Numbered from the stretch's first letter, positions 9,688-18,921 are shown. The stretch is 64,000 bases of DNA from Roseovarius sp. (GCA_027493545.1 JAOSKR010000003.1:305360-369359), one strand, 5' to 3'. Notes: a model not told the origin generated them from the sequence alone. Numbers and translations: made by a program.

Positions 9688-10509
9688 ATGAGCACACATT
9701 CGAAATCCGGCAAGCTTACACCGATGTCGCTTGCCGGCCGGCGTGGCGGCACCCCGGTGGTCGGGCTGACCGCCTATACCGCGCCGATCGCGGCGGCGAT
9801 GGACGACAAGGTCGATTTCGTTCTGGTCGGCGATTCCCTTGCCATGACGATCTACGGCGAAAGCTCGACCGTGGGCGTTGATCTCGACACCATGATCCGC
9901 CACGGACGGGCGGTGGCGCGGGCCTGCAAGCATGCCTGCGTCGTCGTCGATCTGCCGTTCGGCTCGTATCAGGCGTCGCCCGAACAGGCGTTCATGTCGG
10001 CCAGCCGCGTCCTCATGGAAACCGGCTGCGACGCGGTCAAGCTGGAAGGCGGAACCGAGATGGCCGCCACCGCCTCGTTTCTGGTCGAACGTGGCATTCC
10101 GGTGATGGGCCATGTCGGGCTGACACCGCAATCCGTCAACACTCTCGGCGGGTTCAAGACCCAGGGCAAGGACGAGGCCGCGGTGCGCAAGCTGGTCGCC
10201 GACGGCAAGGCGATGGATGCGGCGGGCTGTTTCGCGCTGGTGATCGAGGGCGTCATGGAAGCCGCCGCCCGCGAGGTCATCGCCGCGACCTCGGTCACGA
10301 CCATCGGGATCGGCGCTTCGGCGGCCTGCGACGGGCAGGTCCTCGTGATCGACGACGTGATCGGTCTCTTCGCGGCATTCAGGCCGAAATTCGTCAAGCG
10401 CTACGCCTCGATCCTGGGCGAGGTCGAAACCGCCATCGCAACCTATGCCGAAGAGGTCCGCAAGCGGGAGTTTCCCGGCCCGGAACACATCTTTGGCGCG
10501 GGGCGATAG
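9688..10509 (+). CDS. panB: 3-methyl-2-oxobutanoate hydroxymethyltransferase (ketopantoate hydroxymethyltransferase)
   Basis: 273 residues from the ATG at 9688, preceded by GAGGGGCGGA; an upstream in-frame ATG at 9655 has no clear ribosome site. Family hallmarks are present in order: 'LTAYTAPIAAAMDDKVDFVLVGDSL', here with GDSLAM at the metal/substrate site, 'VVDLPFGSY', 'AVKLEGG' and 'PVMGHVGLTPQSVN'. The enzyme adds a hydroxymethyl group from 5,10-methylene-tetrahydrofolate to ketoisovalerate, the first committed step of pantothenate and CoA synthesis. panC is not adjacent. It follows the LysR gene by about 120 bases and appears to be a single-gene unit. Confidence 0.93.
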   Translation: MSTHSKSGKLTPMSLAGRRGGTPVVGLTAYTAPIAAAMDDKVDFVLVGDSLAMTIYGESSTVGVDLDTMIRHGRAVARACKHACVVVDLPFGSYQASPEQAFMSASRVLMETGCDAVKLEGGTEMAATASFLVERGIPVMGHVGLTPQSVNTLGGFKTQGKDEAAVRKLVADGKAMDAAGCFALVIEGVMEAAAREVIAATSVTTIGIGASAACDGQVLVIDDVIGLFAAFRPKFVKRYASILGEVETAIATYAEEVRKREFPGPEHIFGAGR

Positions 10510-10595
10510 GCGCGCGCTCCCGACAGCTGCGCGGCATACTGAAACTGGGGATACCCCGCCACGCCGGGCGGATGATCGCGGCAATCCGCCTGTCG

Positions 10596-11368
10596 TCAGG
10601 CGCCCGGGACCTGCCGTTCGATCCGGCGGAAGATCAGGGCAATCACCCCGGCGATGATCATGTAGACCAGCGCCAGCAGCAGGAGCGGCTCGTAGACGAT
10701 GAAGGTGTCCGAGCGCACCCGCGACGAGACCGCGTAGATCTCGACCACGGTGATCGTCGCCACCAGCGGCGTCGCCTTGAGCTGCAGGATCGTCTCGCCC
10801 CCGAGCGTCGGCAGGACGCTGCGGATCGCCTGCGGCAGCCAGACGCGGCGGAAGATGGTGAAGCGGGGCATGCCAAAGGCCCGCGCGGCCTCGAGCTGGC
10901 CCTTGTTGACGCTGGCGAACGCGCCGCGCATGATCTCGCCCTCGTAGCCCGCGTATGAGAGCGTCAGCGCCAGCACCGCATAGGGCCAGGCCTGGCGCAG
11001 GTAGGGCCAGAGCTCGCTGCTCCTGATCCAGGTATCTGCGGAAAGAGCGATCCCAGCCCGTAATAGAGCAGCCATATCTGCAGCAGGAGCGGCGTGCCGC
11101 GGATGATCGTGCAGAAGGTGCGGGCCGGGGCCGAGAGGTACCAGGGCCCGACCGCCTGCGCCAGCCCCAGCGGGATCGCCAGCAGAAAGCCCAGAACGCA
11201 GGTGACGACCAGTATCCAGATCGTCCGCCACAGCCCCTCGAGCGCCAGCGGCGCATATTTCGGCAGCCATTCCCAGTTGAGCGCCAGGGCGCACCAGATC
11301 ACCAGCCCGGCAAAGAGCGCCATCAGCACGATCCGGTGCGGCTGCATCAATGCGCGCAGGTTCTTCAT
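10596..11368 (-). CDS. Polar amino acid ABC transporter permease (HisM/GlnP family), frame-split
   Basis: About 257 residues. The N-terminus ('MKNLRALMQPHRIVLMAL', ATG at 11366-11368) runs into 'RGTPLLLQIWLLYYGLGSLF', the family signature. The frame then shifts at the CCAGG at 11028-11032; adding one base joins LFPQIP to WIRSSELWPYLRQAWPYAV. The C-terminal half holds the EAA loop 'GQLEAARAFGMPRFTIFRRV'. Several hydrophobic segments fit an inner membrane permease. The start overlaps the stop of the preceding permease (ATGA), showing translational coupling. The break at CCAGG fits the error pattern seen elsewhere in the window. Confidence 0.87.
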
Positions 11369-12123
11369 TTTCCGGGCCCCTTCAGCGAGGGCTGTCCCCG
11401 GCGGGCCCATTTCTCGATTCGGGTAAAAACCGCGCCGGAACAAAGCGTGACGATCAGGTAGAGCGCGCCCGCCGCCAGAAAGAAGGTGAAATAGGCCCGT
11501 GTGCTGGCCGCCGCCTGCCGGGTCTCGAGCGTGAGTTCGCTGAAGCCGACGATGGCCAGCAGCGCGGTATCCTTGGTGGCAATGAGCCACAGGTTGGCCA
11601 GCCCCGGCGTGGCGAACGACATCATCGCCGGGATCGTCACCCGCCGCATCAGCATGAAGGGCGGCATGCCAAAGGCCCGGGCGGCCTCGATCTGGCCCTT
11701 GGGCACCGCCTGGATCGCCCCGCGCAGCACTTCGGTCGCATAGGCGCCCTGCACGACGCCCAGCACCCAGATGCCGGCGACAACGCCGCTGATTTCGACC
11801 CGGCCATAGCCCATCGCCAGCGATGCCTGATTGATCAGGTCCGAGCCCACGTAATAGAGGATCAGGATAAGCACCAGTTCCGGCACCGCCCGGATGACCG
11901 TGGTGTAGACGGCGAGGAGGTCGCGCGTGACCACCCCGCCGTAGAGCTTGCCGTAGGCTCCGAAAAGCCCGATCACCAGCCCGAAACCGAACGCGCCCGT
12001 GGCGATCTGCAACGAGTTCGCGAGACCCCGCAGCAGGTTTCCGCCCCAGCCCGGCGGGCTGAGCGCCAGCAGTTCCGCGCTTTGTGCCAGGCCCAGCGTT
12101 TCGAGAATCGCGTTCAGCGCCAA
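11365..12123 (-). CDS. Polar amino acid ABC transporter permease (HisQ/GlnP family)
   Basis: 252 residues, intact. It contains the family signature 'RAVPELVLILILYYVGS' near residue 88 and the EAA loop 'GQIEAARAFGMPPFMLMRRV' near 160, with about five hydrophobic segments. It starts 3 bases after the binding-protein stop and overlaps the next permease by ATGA, so the four transporter genes form one operon read right to left. With its partner it should form the heterodimeric membrane channel for a basic or polar amino acid. Confidence 0.92.
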   Translation of the reverse strand: MALNAILETLGLAQSAELLALSPPGWGGNLLRGLANSLQIATGAFGFGLVIGLFGAYGKLYGGVVTRDLLAVYTTVIRAVPELVLILILYYVGSDLINQASLAMGYGRVEISGVVAGIWVLGVVQGAYATEVLRGAIQAVPKGQIEAARAFGMPPFMLMRRVTIPAMMSFATPGLANLWLIATKDTALLAIVGFSELTLETRQAAASTRAYFTFFLAAGALYLIVTLCSGAVFTRIEKWARRGQPSLKGPGK

Positions 12124-12126
12124 GAC

Positions 12127-12901
12127 CTATTCGCTGTAGATGCTGGCCTTGAAGTAGCGCGAGGTGATCTCGGCATGGGTGCCGTCGGCGAGGATCGCGG
12201 CGATCCCGGCATTCAGCTTTTCACGCAGCGCGTCGTCGCCCTTGCGCACCCCGGCGCCGATGCCGCGGCCGAGGATCGACTCGTCATTGGCGACCGCGCC
12301 CTTGATCTCGCAGCAGGCGCCGGCATCGGAGTTGACGAAATCGGCCATCGCGATGCTGTCCGCCTGGGTGGCGTCGATGCGGCCGGCGACCAGATCCTGA
12401 TTGGCCTCGTCCTGGGTCTGGTAGACGCGGATTTCGGCGGCGTCGGTGAAAATGGGCGTTGGCATAGGTCTCGTGGATGGTCGATGCCTGAATGCCGAGG
12501 ATCTTGCCGGCAATGCCCTCTGGCGTCGGCGCGATGTCCATCGACTTGTCGGCCACGATCACGGCGGGGGTGTTGTAGTAGGGATCGCTGAAGTCGATGG
12601 TCTTCTGCCGTTCCTCGGTGATCGACATCGATGCCATGATGGCGTCGATCTGCTGGCCGGTCAGTGACGGGATGATGCCATCCCAGGCGACCGGGGTGAT
12701 GACGCAATCGAGTTCCGCCGCGGCGCAGACGGCCTTTGCGATCTCGACCTCCCAGCCGACCCAGTTGCCGGACGCATCAAGCGAGGCAAACGGCGGATAG
12801 GGTTCGGCGGCGATGCCGATCTTGACTTCTTCCGCAGCAGCGGCGCCGATGCCCAGAGTGGCGGCGGCAAGCCCCGCGGCGATCAGGTTCCTGAATGTCA
12901 T
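12127..12901 (-). CDS. Amino acid ABC transporter periplasmic binding protein (SBP family 3), frame-split
   Basis: About 258 residues. The start at 12899-12901 gives a Sec signal peptide ('MTFRNLIAAGLAAATLGIG', cleavage near AAAAE). Family 3 features are 'VKIGIAAEPYPPFASLDASG', 'VGWEVEIAKAVC', 'WDGIIPSLTGQQIDAIMASM' and 'TEERQKTIDFSDPYY'. The frame changes at about 12446-12452: removing one T from the TTTT run joins ANAHF to TDAAEIRVYQTQ. The ligand is not predictable with confidence. The neighbouring amidine hydrolase and aminotransferase suggest arginine, a methylarginine or a related cationic amino acid. Confidence 0.88.
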
Positions 12902-12935
12902 TGTTGGTCTCCCTCCCGGATTGGTTTTCCGGTAT

Positions 12936-13736
12936 TCAGCCCACGGTTGCGAGAAACTGCTGCAACCGCGCGGATTTCGGGTTCCCGAACAACTCGTCCG
13001 GGGGACCCTCTTCCTCGATTCGCCCCTCGAAAAGATAGACCACATGGGTCGCGACCTCGCGGGCAAACTTCATCTCGTGGGTGACGAGCAGCATGGTGCG
13101 GCCCTCGGCGGCGAGATCGCGGATCACGGTCAGCACTTCGCCCACAAGTTCGGGATCGAGCGCGCTGGTGGGCTCGTCGAAGAGCATCACCTCGGGATCG
13201 ACCGCCAGCGCCCGGGCGATCGCCGCGCGCTGCTGCTGGCCGCCCGAAAGGAAAGACGGAAAGGTGTCGGCCTTGTCGCCCAGCCCGACCCGCTCGAGCA
13301 GGACCGTGGCGCGCTCGACGGCCTTGTCGCGGGGCACCCTGAGCACGTGAACCGGCACCTCGATGACGTTTTCCAGCAAGGTCCGGTGGGTCCAGAGGTT
13401 GAAGGACTGGAACACCATGCCCAGCCGGGTGCGAATGCGTTCGATCTGGCGGCGGTCGACCGGCGTGCCGTCCGCGCGCATCGCGATTTCCTCGCGGTTG
13501 ACGACGATCTTGCCCGAGGTCGGGGTTTCCAGAAAGTTGATGCAGCGCAGGAAGGTGGACTTGCCCGAACCGCTGCCACCGATGATAGCCACGATATCCC
13601 CCTTGCGGGCGGTCAGCGAGACGCCCTTGAGGACTTCGAGCGCGCCGAACGACTTGTGCAGGTCGGTAACCCGAATGGCCTCGTCCCGCATGCCGGGCGT
13701 GGCGATAGTCTCAACGGCCGTTTCTGCGGTCGTCAT
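12936..13736 (-). CDS. Polar amino acid ABC transporter ATP-binding protein (GlnQ/HisP family)
   Basis: 266 residues from the ATG at 13734-13736, just after a G-rich ribosome site; the open frame extends upstream into the regulator promoter without a plausible start. Walker A is GGSGSGKS, the Q-loop is 'MVFQSFNLWTHRTLLENV', the signature is LSGGQQQR, Walker B is 'VMLFDEPTSALD' and the H-loop is LVTHEM. It is the first gene of the leftward transporter operon and is divergent from the TetR gene, with about 80 bases between them. Confidence 0.93.
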   Translation of the reverse strand: MTTAETAVETIATPGMRDEAIRVTDLHKSFGALEVLKGVSLTARKGDIVAIIGGSGSGKSTFLRCINFLETPTSGKIVVNREEIAMRADGTPVDRRQIERIRTRLGMVFQSFNLWTHRTLLENVIEVPVHVLRVPRDKAVERATVLLERVGLGDKADTFPSFLSGGQQQRAAIARALAVDPEVMLFDEPTSALDPELVGEVLTVIRDLAAEGRTMLLVTHEMKFAREVATHVVYLFEGRIEEEGPPDELFGNPKSARLQQFLATVG

Positions 13737-13780
13737 CCCGCCCCCCAAAATTCCATGTTGTAGTAATGCCGCGATTCCGT

Positions 13781-13800
13781 AATTATGCAAGTGTATAATT
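13781..13800. promoter_or_regulatory. Candidate TetR/BetI operator with overlapping -10 box
   Basis: The inverted repeat AATTAT-8 nt-ATAATT sits between the divergent ABC transporter and TetR genes. It is the only AT-rich patch in the intergenic region. It contains a perfect TATAAT (13794-13799) reading toward the TetR gene and a CATAAT reading toward the transporter. A repressor bound here would cover both promoters, the usual layout for autoregulated TetR proteins. Confidence 0.6.
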
Positions 13801-13818
13801 GCAGGTCTGGATGAACCC

Positions 13819-14466
13819 GTGGTGGAAACCGTTCCGAAATTCAGGCGCGCGCCCGCGGAACACCGCAAGGAGGCGCTGATCGCGGCGACGTTGTCGATCA
13901 TCGCCGAGCACGGCGTGCGCGCGGCGACGGTGCGGGCCATCGCCCGGCGGGCCGAGGTGACGCCAGGGCTGATCCGGCATCATTTCTCGTCGAAGGAAGA
14001 TCTGATCACCGCCGCCTACGAGCATCACATGCGACGCATGACCGACCTCTCGGCGGCTCCCTGCGTCGGGGTTCACGCCTCCTGCCGGGCGCGTCTGGCG
14101 GCATTCGTCGAGGCCAGCCTCAGGCCGCCGGTGGTCGATCCCGGTTCGGTGTCGCTCTGGGCGGGGTTTCTCAACACCGTGCGGCAGGATACGCGGATGC
14201 AGGCGATCCACGAAGAGACCTATCGCGATTTCCGCGACCGGCTGGAGGCCTTGATCGCGGATGCCTTGCGCGAAGCCGGCGTCGCGGTGACGTCAAGCCG
14301 CCTGCGCCGGCTGGCGATCGCCTGCAACGCGGTGATAGACGGGCTGTGGATGGAGGGCGGCGCGCTGCCCGGCGCCTTTGCCCCGGGCGAGCTGGCGGCG
14401 ATCGGCCTCGAGTCGGTTGCCGGCATCATTGGGTTGAGTTTGAAAGAAGCAGAGAGCCGGACATGA
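13819..14466 (+). CDS. TetR-family repressor, BetI-like
   Basis: 215 residues from a GTG start. The N-terminal DNA-binding domain reads 'EALIAATLSIIAEHGVRAAT' followed by 'VRAIARRAEVTPGLIRHHF', characteristic of BetI-type TetR proteins. The C-terminal half is the ligand-binding helical bundle with 'LSLWAGFLN'-like and 'AVIDGLWMEG' segments common in BetI. It is divergent from the amino acid transporter and its stop overlaps the aminotransferase start (ATGA), so it is probably the local repressor of both operons. Despite the similarity to BetI, choline genes are absent here. Confidence 0.88.
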   Translation: MVETVPKFRRAPAEHRKEALIAATLSIIAEHGVRAATVRAIARRAEVTPGLIRHHFSSKEDLITAAYEHHMRRMTDLSAAPCVGVHASCRARLAAFVEASLRPPVVDPGSVSLWAGFLNTVRQDTRMQAIHEETYRDFRDRLEALIADALREAGVAVTSSRLRRLAIACNAVIDGLWMEGGALPGAFAPGELAAIGLESVAGIIGLSLKEAESRT

Positions 14467-15650
14467 GACAGACCGCGATCACCAAACGCCTGGCAGGCCT
14501 CGGCGGCGCCAAATGGGAGGTGCATTTCAAAGCCGCCCGGCTGGCGGCCGAGGGCCGCGACATCATCGCGATGACCATCGGCGAGCCCGACGTACCCACC
14601 CCGCCCGAACTGATCGACGCGGCGGAGGCGGCGATGCGCCGCGGCCGGACCGGCTATTCGAACGGGCGTGGCGAGCCGGGGCTGCGCGCCGCCCTGGCCG
14701 AACGCTATTCACGCTCGACCGGACGCGCGATTGCCGAGGATCAGGTGCTTTGCTTTCCGGGCACGCAGACCGCGCTCTTTGCCGTGATGATGGGCGTGGC
14801 CGAGGATGGCTGCGAGGTGCTGGTCGGCGATCCGATGTATGCCACCTATGCCGGCGTGATCCGCGCCAGCGGTGCGGACATGGTGCCAGTGCCGCTGCGG
14901 CCCGAAAACGGGTTTCGCCTCGATGCGGGCGATCTGGCGGCGCGGCTCACGCCGCGGACCAGGGCCATATTGCTGACCACGCCGCACAACCCCACCGGGT
15001 CGATCCTGACCGGCGCCGATATCGACGCCATCGGCCGGGTGGCGGTGGAAAACGATCTGTGGATCGTGTCCGACGAGGTCTATGAAAACCTTGTCTTCGA
15101 GGGGGCGACCTTCACCTCGCCGCTGGCGCGGCCGGGACTGGCGGATCGGGTGATCGTGGTCTCGTCGATCTCCAAGTCCCACGCCGCGCCGGGGTTCCGC
15201 AGCGGCTGGTGCGTCGGCCCCGCGGCCTTTGCCGAGGCATTGCTGCCGCTTTCCGAGACGATGCTCTTCGGCAACCAGCCATTCATCGCCGACATGACCG
15301 AAAGAGCCGTGCGCGAAGGATCAAGCGTGGCTGCGGGCATGACGCACCGCTTTGCCGAGCGGGCCGCGCGGTTGCACCGCCGCCTGTCGCGCGACACCCA
15401 CCTCCGGGTCAACACGCCGCAGGCGGGCATGTTCGCGATGATCGACGTCTCGGCCACCGGCATGAACGGCGCCGACTATGCCGTTCACCTGCTCGAACAC
15501 GGCAACGTCGCGGTCATGCCGGGAGCCTCGTTCGGCGATACCCTGGACAACTGGGTGCGCGTGGCGCTCACGGTCGATGACCGCGCCTTTGACACCGCCT
15601 GCGACCGGATCGTCGCCCACGCCGCGCGGCTGCAATCCGAACCGGCCTGA
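14463..15650 (+). CDS. Class I/II PLP-dependent aminotransferase (AspC family)
   Basis: 395 residues from the ATG that overlaps the TetR stop. Fold type I landmarks are in order: 'TIGEPDVPTPPELIDAA' near the N-terminus, 'TGYSNGRGEPGLRAALA', 'TTPHNPTGS' (substrate-loop Asn), 'WIVSDEVYENLVF' (Asp and Tyr near PLP), 'SSISKSHAAPGFRSGW' (Schiff-base Lys in SKSH) and a C-terminal Arg in 'NWVRVAL'. Coupling to the TetR gene and to a dimethylargininase-type hydrolase suggests removal of the alpha-amino group from an ornithine- or citrulline-like product. The true substrate is unknown. Confidence 0.87.
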   Translation: MRQTAITKRLAGLGGAKWEVHFKAARLAAEGRDIIAMTIGEPDVPTPPELIDAAEAAMRRGRTGYSNGRGEPGLRAALAERYSRSTGRAIAEDQVLCFPGTQTALFAVMMGVAEDGCEVLVGDPMYATYAGVIRASGADMVPVPLRPENGFRLDAGDLAARLTPRTRAILLTTPHNPTGSILTGADIDAIGRVAVENDLWIVSDEVYENLVFEGATFTSPLARPGLADRVIVVSSISKSHAAPGFRSGWCVGPAAFAEALLPLSETMLFGNQPFIADMTERAVREGSSVAAGMTHRFAERAARLHRRLSRDTHLRVNTPQAGMFAMIDVSATGMNGADYAVHLLEHGNVAVMPGASFGDTLDNWVRVALTVDDRAFDTACDRIVAHAARLQSEPA

Positions 15651-15693
15651 CCAGGGCCGGCTCTCGAGCGAAACCGAACCAGATGAGGCCCAG

Positions 15694-16476
15694 ATGAGCG
15701 ACCCGACCTATCAGTTTTCCCGCGCCATCACCCGCCGTCCCGCCGCGAGCATCGTCGATGGGCTGCGCGCCGAGGATACCGGCACCCCCGACCTGGCGCA
15801 GATGCTGAAGGATCACGCCCGGTATGTCGCGGCGCTGAAACGCACCGGCGCCGAGGTGATCGAGCTGCCCCCGCTCGAGGACTACCCCGACGCGGTCTTT
15901 GTCGAGGATACCGCGCTTTGCCTGCCGCAGGGCGCGGTGATGATGCGCCCGGGCGCGGCCAGCCGGCTGGGCGAGGTGGCGGAAATGGAACCCACCATCC
16001 GCGCGGTCTACGACGACGTCCGCCGCATCAGGGGCCCCGGCCATATCGAGGGCGGCGATATCCTGGTCACCGGGCGTGAAATCCTGGTCGGGCGCTCGGA
16101 CCGCACCGATGCCGCCGGCGTGGCCGAACTGGCCGGGATCGTCGCCGAATGGGGGCATGACCTGCGCGAGGTCTTCACCCCGCCCGGGGTGCTGCATTTC
16201 AAGACCGACTGCTCGCTTCTCGATGGCGAGACCATCCTTGCGACCCGCCGGCTCGACGCGTCGGGATGTTTCGAAGGATACCGGGTTCTGCATGTCCCCG
16301 AGGGCGAGGAAGCGGCGGCCAACAGCGTCCGCTTCAACGACCTCGTCCTGCTGCCGGCGGGGTTTGCGCGCACCGCCGAAATGCTGGACAAGGCGGGGTA
16401 CGAGGTGGTCGAGATCAACAATTCGGAATGCGCCAAGCTCGATGGCGGCATGTCCTGCCTGTCGCTGAGGTTCTGA
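15694..16476 (+). CDS. Dimethylarginine dimethylaminohydrolase / amidinotransferase-fold hydrolase
   Basis: 260 residues. The guanidine-modifying beta/alpha-propeller family is indicated by 'PDAVFVEDTALCLP' (substrate Asp/Glu), 'GPGHIEGGDIL' and 'GVLHFKTDCSLL' (catalytic His region) and C-terminal 'AKLDGGMSCLSLRF', where the Cys is the expected nucleophile. Relatives hydrolyse N-omega,N-omega-dimethylarginine to citrulline and dimethylamine. It is 43 bases downstream of the aminotransferase, near a basic amino acid-type ABC transporter, supporting a guanidino-amino-acid scavenging pathway. Related specificities (arginine or other guanidino acids) cannot be excluded. Confidence 0.85.
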   Translation: MSDPTYQFSRAITRRPAASIVDGLRAEDTGTPDLAQMLKDHARYVAALKRTGAEVIELPPLEDYPDAVFVEDTALCLPQGAVMMRPGAASRLGEVAEMEPTIRAVYDDVRRIRGPGHIEGGDILVTGREILVGRSDRTDAAGVAELAGIVAEWGHDLREVFTPPGVLHFKTDCSLLDGETILATRRLDASGCFEGYRVLHVPEGEEAAANSVRFNDLVLLPAGFARTAEMLDKAGYEVVEINNSECAKLDGGMSCLSLRF

Positions 16477-16571
16477 TGGTCGGATCGGCCTGCCTGCAGG
16501 CGCCGGGCGCATCGCCTCCACGCGGCCCGCGGATCGCGTGAATTCAGCCGGGCGCGACCCGCGCCACGCGA

Positions 16572-17276
16572 TCACCGGGCAATGCTGACCTGGTTGCGCC
16601 CCGCGCGCTTGGCGGCGTAGAGCGCGTCGTCGGCGGCGGCGATGGCGGCGTCCATCGCCGCGGGGCTTTCCACCGTCGCCACCCCGAAGCTGGCGGTCAC
16701 CGGCAGGTGCTCGCCCTCGATCAGCACCGGCTTGCCGCGCAGACGGGCACACAGCCGCTCGGCCACGCGCGCGCCGTCGACCAGCGTGGTGCCGGGCAGC
16801 AGGATCAGGAACTCCTCGCCGCCGAACCGCGCGACCACGTCCTCGCGGCGGCAGTTCCGGATCAGCGTCGTCGCCACCTGCCTGAGCGCGGTATCGCCCG
16901 CGAGGTGGCCGAAACGGTCGTTGAACGCCTTGAAATGGTCGATGTCGGCGACGATCAGCGTCATCGGGACGTTGCCGATCTCGGCCGCGCGTTCGTAGAA
17001 CCGGGCGCGGGTCACCGCCCCGGTCAGCGGATCGTGCAGCGCCGCCTGCCGCAGATCGAGCGTCAGGCGATGAATGTCCCGCAGCCGGAGCCCGACGAAG
17101 AACGACACCGGCGCCGCCAGCGCCAGCGCGATGACCGATCCGGGAAAGCGGATCTGTCCGAGCATGTCGGACGGGATCAGTACGCTTTGCAGCGCCAGAT
17201 TGCTTAGCACCGCTGCCGCCGTGACGGTCACGGAAAACGCGCGCACGTCGCGCATGTCCCGCAAAAGCAATTCCAT
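16572..17276 (-). CDS. Membrane-anchored diguanylate cyclase (GGDEF domain)
   Basis: 234 residues from the ATG at 17274-17276; the frame extends upstream to 17384, but that leader is Cys/Gly-rich and unlikely. Two hydrophobic segments near residues 14-32 and 43-60 anchor it in the inner membrane. The cytoplasmic GGDEF domain begins at 'HDPLTGAVTRARFYE' and contains 'DIDHFKAFNDRFGHLAGD' and the intact active motif 'RFGGEEFLILLPG'. It should make cyclic-di-GMP from two GTP. No EAL domain or RxxD inhibitory site is obvious. It is a stand-alone gene; about 250 bases separate it from the divergent hydrolase gene. Confidence 0.9.
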   Translation of the reverse strand: MELLLRDMRDVRAFSVTVTAAAVLSNLALQSVLIPSDMLGQIRFPGSVIALALAAPVSFFVGLRLRDIHRLTLDLRQAALHDPLTGAVTRARFYERAAEIGNVPMTLIVADIDHFKAFNDRFGHLAGDTALRQVATTLIRNCRREDVVARFGGEEFLILLPGTTLVDGARVAERLCARLRGKPVLIEGEHLPVTASFGVATVESPAAMDAAIAAADDALYAAKRAGRNQVSIAR

Positions 17277-17531
17277 TCTACTCTCCCACGCCATCACCGC
17301 GATCGAGTGTGCGCCGCAACCGTTAAGACAATCGCAACATATCCGTCGCCCGGGTCCGAAAAAAATGGTGCGCATTTCATGCAAGATTTGCCTTTTCGCG
17401 CCGCTTTTGCCGTAGCGGGGCCGAAATCCCTGAACTTGCCGTGAAAGTCCGGCCCCGGGGCTGGAACATCGGCACGGCGCATCCTAGCCTTGAGGGTGAC
17501 GCGCGGATGAGCGCCGACGAAAGGATATCCC

Positions 17532-18761
17532 ATGCCCACGGAACGCTTCACCTTCGCCGGCCATGACGGCCATGACCTGGCCGCGCGGCTCGACCTGCCG
17601 GAGGGGCCCACGCTGGCGACCGCGCTTTTCGCCCATTGCTTCACCTGCTCGAAGGACATCCATGCCGCCCGTCGCATCGCCGCGCGCCTCGCCGGGGCGG
17701 GCATCGCGGTGCTGCGGTTCGATTTCACCGGGCTGGGGCATTCGCAGGGCGAGTTTGAAAACACCTCGTTTACCGGCAATGTCGGCGATCTGGTCAAGGC
17801 GGCCGACGCGCTCGAGGCGCGCGGCATGGCGCCGGACCTGCTGATCGGGCACAGCCTGGGCGGTGCCGCGGTGCTGGCGGCGGCAGGCCGGATCGCCAGC
17901 GCGCGCGCCGTGGTCACCATCGCCGCGCCGTTCGATCCCGCCCACGTGACCCGCCATTTCGCCGATGCGCTGGAACAGATCGACGCCGAGGGCGTGGCCG
18001 AGGTCGATCTGGGCGGCGGGCCGATACGCATCGGCAAGGATCTGGTCGACAGCCTCCGCTCCGAACGGCTGGTGGATGCCATCGCGCATCTGCGCCGCGC
18101 GCTCCTGATCCTACACGCTCCGCGCGACGCCATCGTCGGGATCGACAACGCCACCGAAATCTTTCGCGCCGCGAAGCACCCCAAGAGCTTTGTCACCCTT
18201 GACGATGCCGATCACCTGATCTCCGACCCCGACGACGCCGAGTATGCCGCCGGGGTGATTGCGGCCTGGGCGGTGCGCTATCTCGATCTCAGCCCGCCGG
18301 CGCCGCCACCCGGCGCGCCCGAAGGCATCGTGCGCGTGACCGAGGCGGATCCGGACGGCTTCTTGCAGGACGTGAATGCCGGCCCCGATCATCACCTGCT
18401 GGCCGACGAGCCCGAGGCCTATGGCGGCACCGGGCGGGGGCTGTCGCCCTACGGGTTTCTCGCCGCCGGTCTGGGCGCCTGCACCTCCATGACGATCCGC
18501 ATGTATGCCCGCCGCAAGGGCTGGCCGCTGACCGGCGTCAGTGTCGATGTCAGCCACGACAAGGTTCACGCCCAGGACGCCGCCGACCGGCAGGGCGCCA
18601 GGGTGGACCGCTTCCACCGGGTGATCCGGCTGGCGGGAGACCTGAGCCCGGAGCAGTGCGCCAAGCTGATGGAGATCGCCGACAAGTGCCCCGTGCACCG
18701 TACGCTCGAGCGCTCGTCCGAGATTGTGACCGAGAGCGGCAGCGCCGGTCACCGCGGATAA
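17532..18761 (+). CDS. Fusion of alpha/beta hydrolase and OsmC-type peroxiredoxin
   Basis: 409 residues. Residues ~1-255 form an alpha/beta hydrolase with the nucleophile elbow GHSLGG (near 107), an early 'FAHCFTCSKD' loop and a late Asp/His pair in 'HAPRDAIVGIDN' and 'DDADHLISD'. Residues ~270-405 form an OsmC/Ohr-like domain with 'GLGACTSMTIRMYARRKGW' and 'DKCPVHRTLE', which carry the two redox Cys typical of organic hydroperoxide reductases. This bifunctional arrangement recurs in proteobacteria; a role in detoxifying oxidised lipids or esters is inferred. It starts after 'AAAGGATATCCC' and appears monocistronic. Confidence 0.9.
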   Translation: MPTERFTFAGHDGHDLAARLDLPEGPTLATALFAHCFTCSKDIHAARRIAARLAGAGIAVLRFDFTGLGHSQGEFENTSFTGNVGDLVKAADALEARGMAPDLLIGHSLGGAAVLAAAGRIASARAVVTIAAPFDPAHVTRHFADALEQIDAEGVAEVDLGGGPIRIGKDLVDSLRSERLVDAIAHLRRALLILHAPRDAIVGIDNATEIFRAAKHPKSFVTLDDADHLISDPDDAEYAAGVIAAWAVRYLDLSPPAPPPGAPEGIVRVTEADPDGFLQDVNAGPDHHLLADEPEAYGGTGRGLSPYGFLAAGLGACTSMTIRMYARRKGWPLTGVSVDVSHDKVHAQDAADRQGARVDRFHRVIRLAGDLSPEQCAKLMEIADKCPVHRTLERSSEIVTESGSAGHRG

Positions 18762-18921
18762 GAAGTTCCGCGCGGGCGTGTGACGGCGGGTTGCGGTCCG
18801 CACGTCTTGCAGATCAGTTCTACCGTGCAAAACTCAATCATGTTGACATATGCGCCGGTGTTCAGCCCCGGCATCTGGTCGTCACAACTTGGCCTAGAGG
18901 AATATCGGGAGTCAGGGGGCA

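Noticed and set aside
9124..11256. 710-residue open frame on the minus strand
   Set aside because: Runs antisense through lysR and panB and out of frame through a permease; low-complexity composition.
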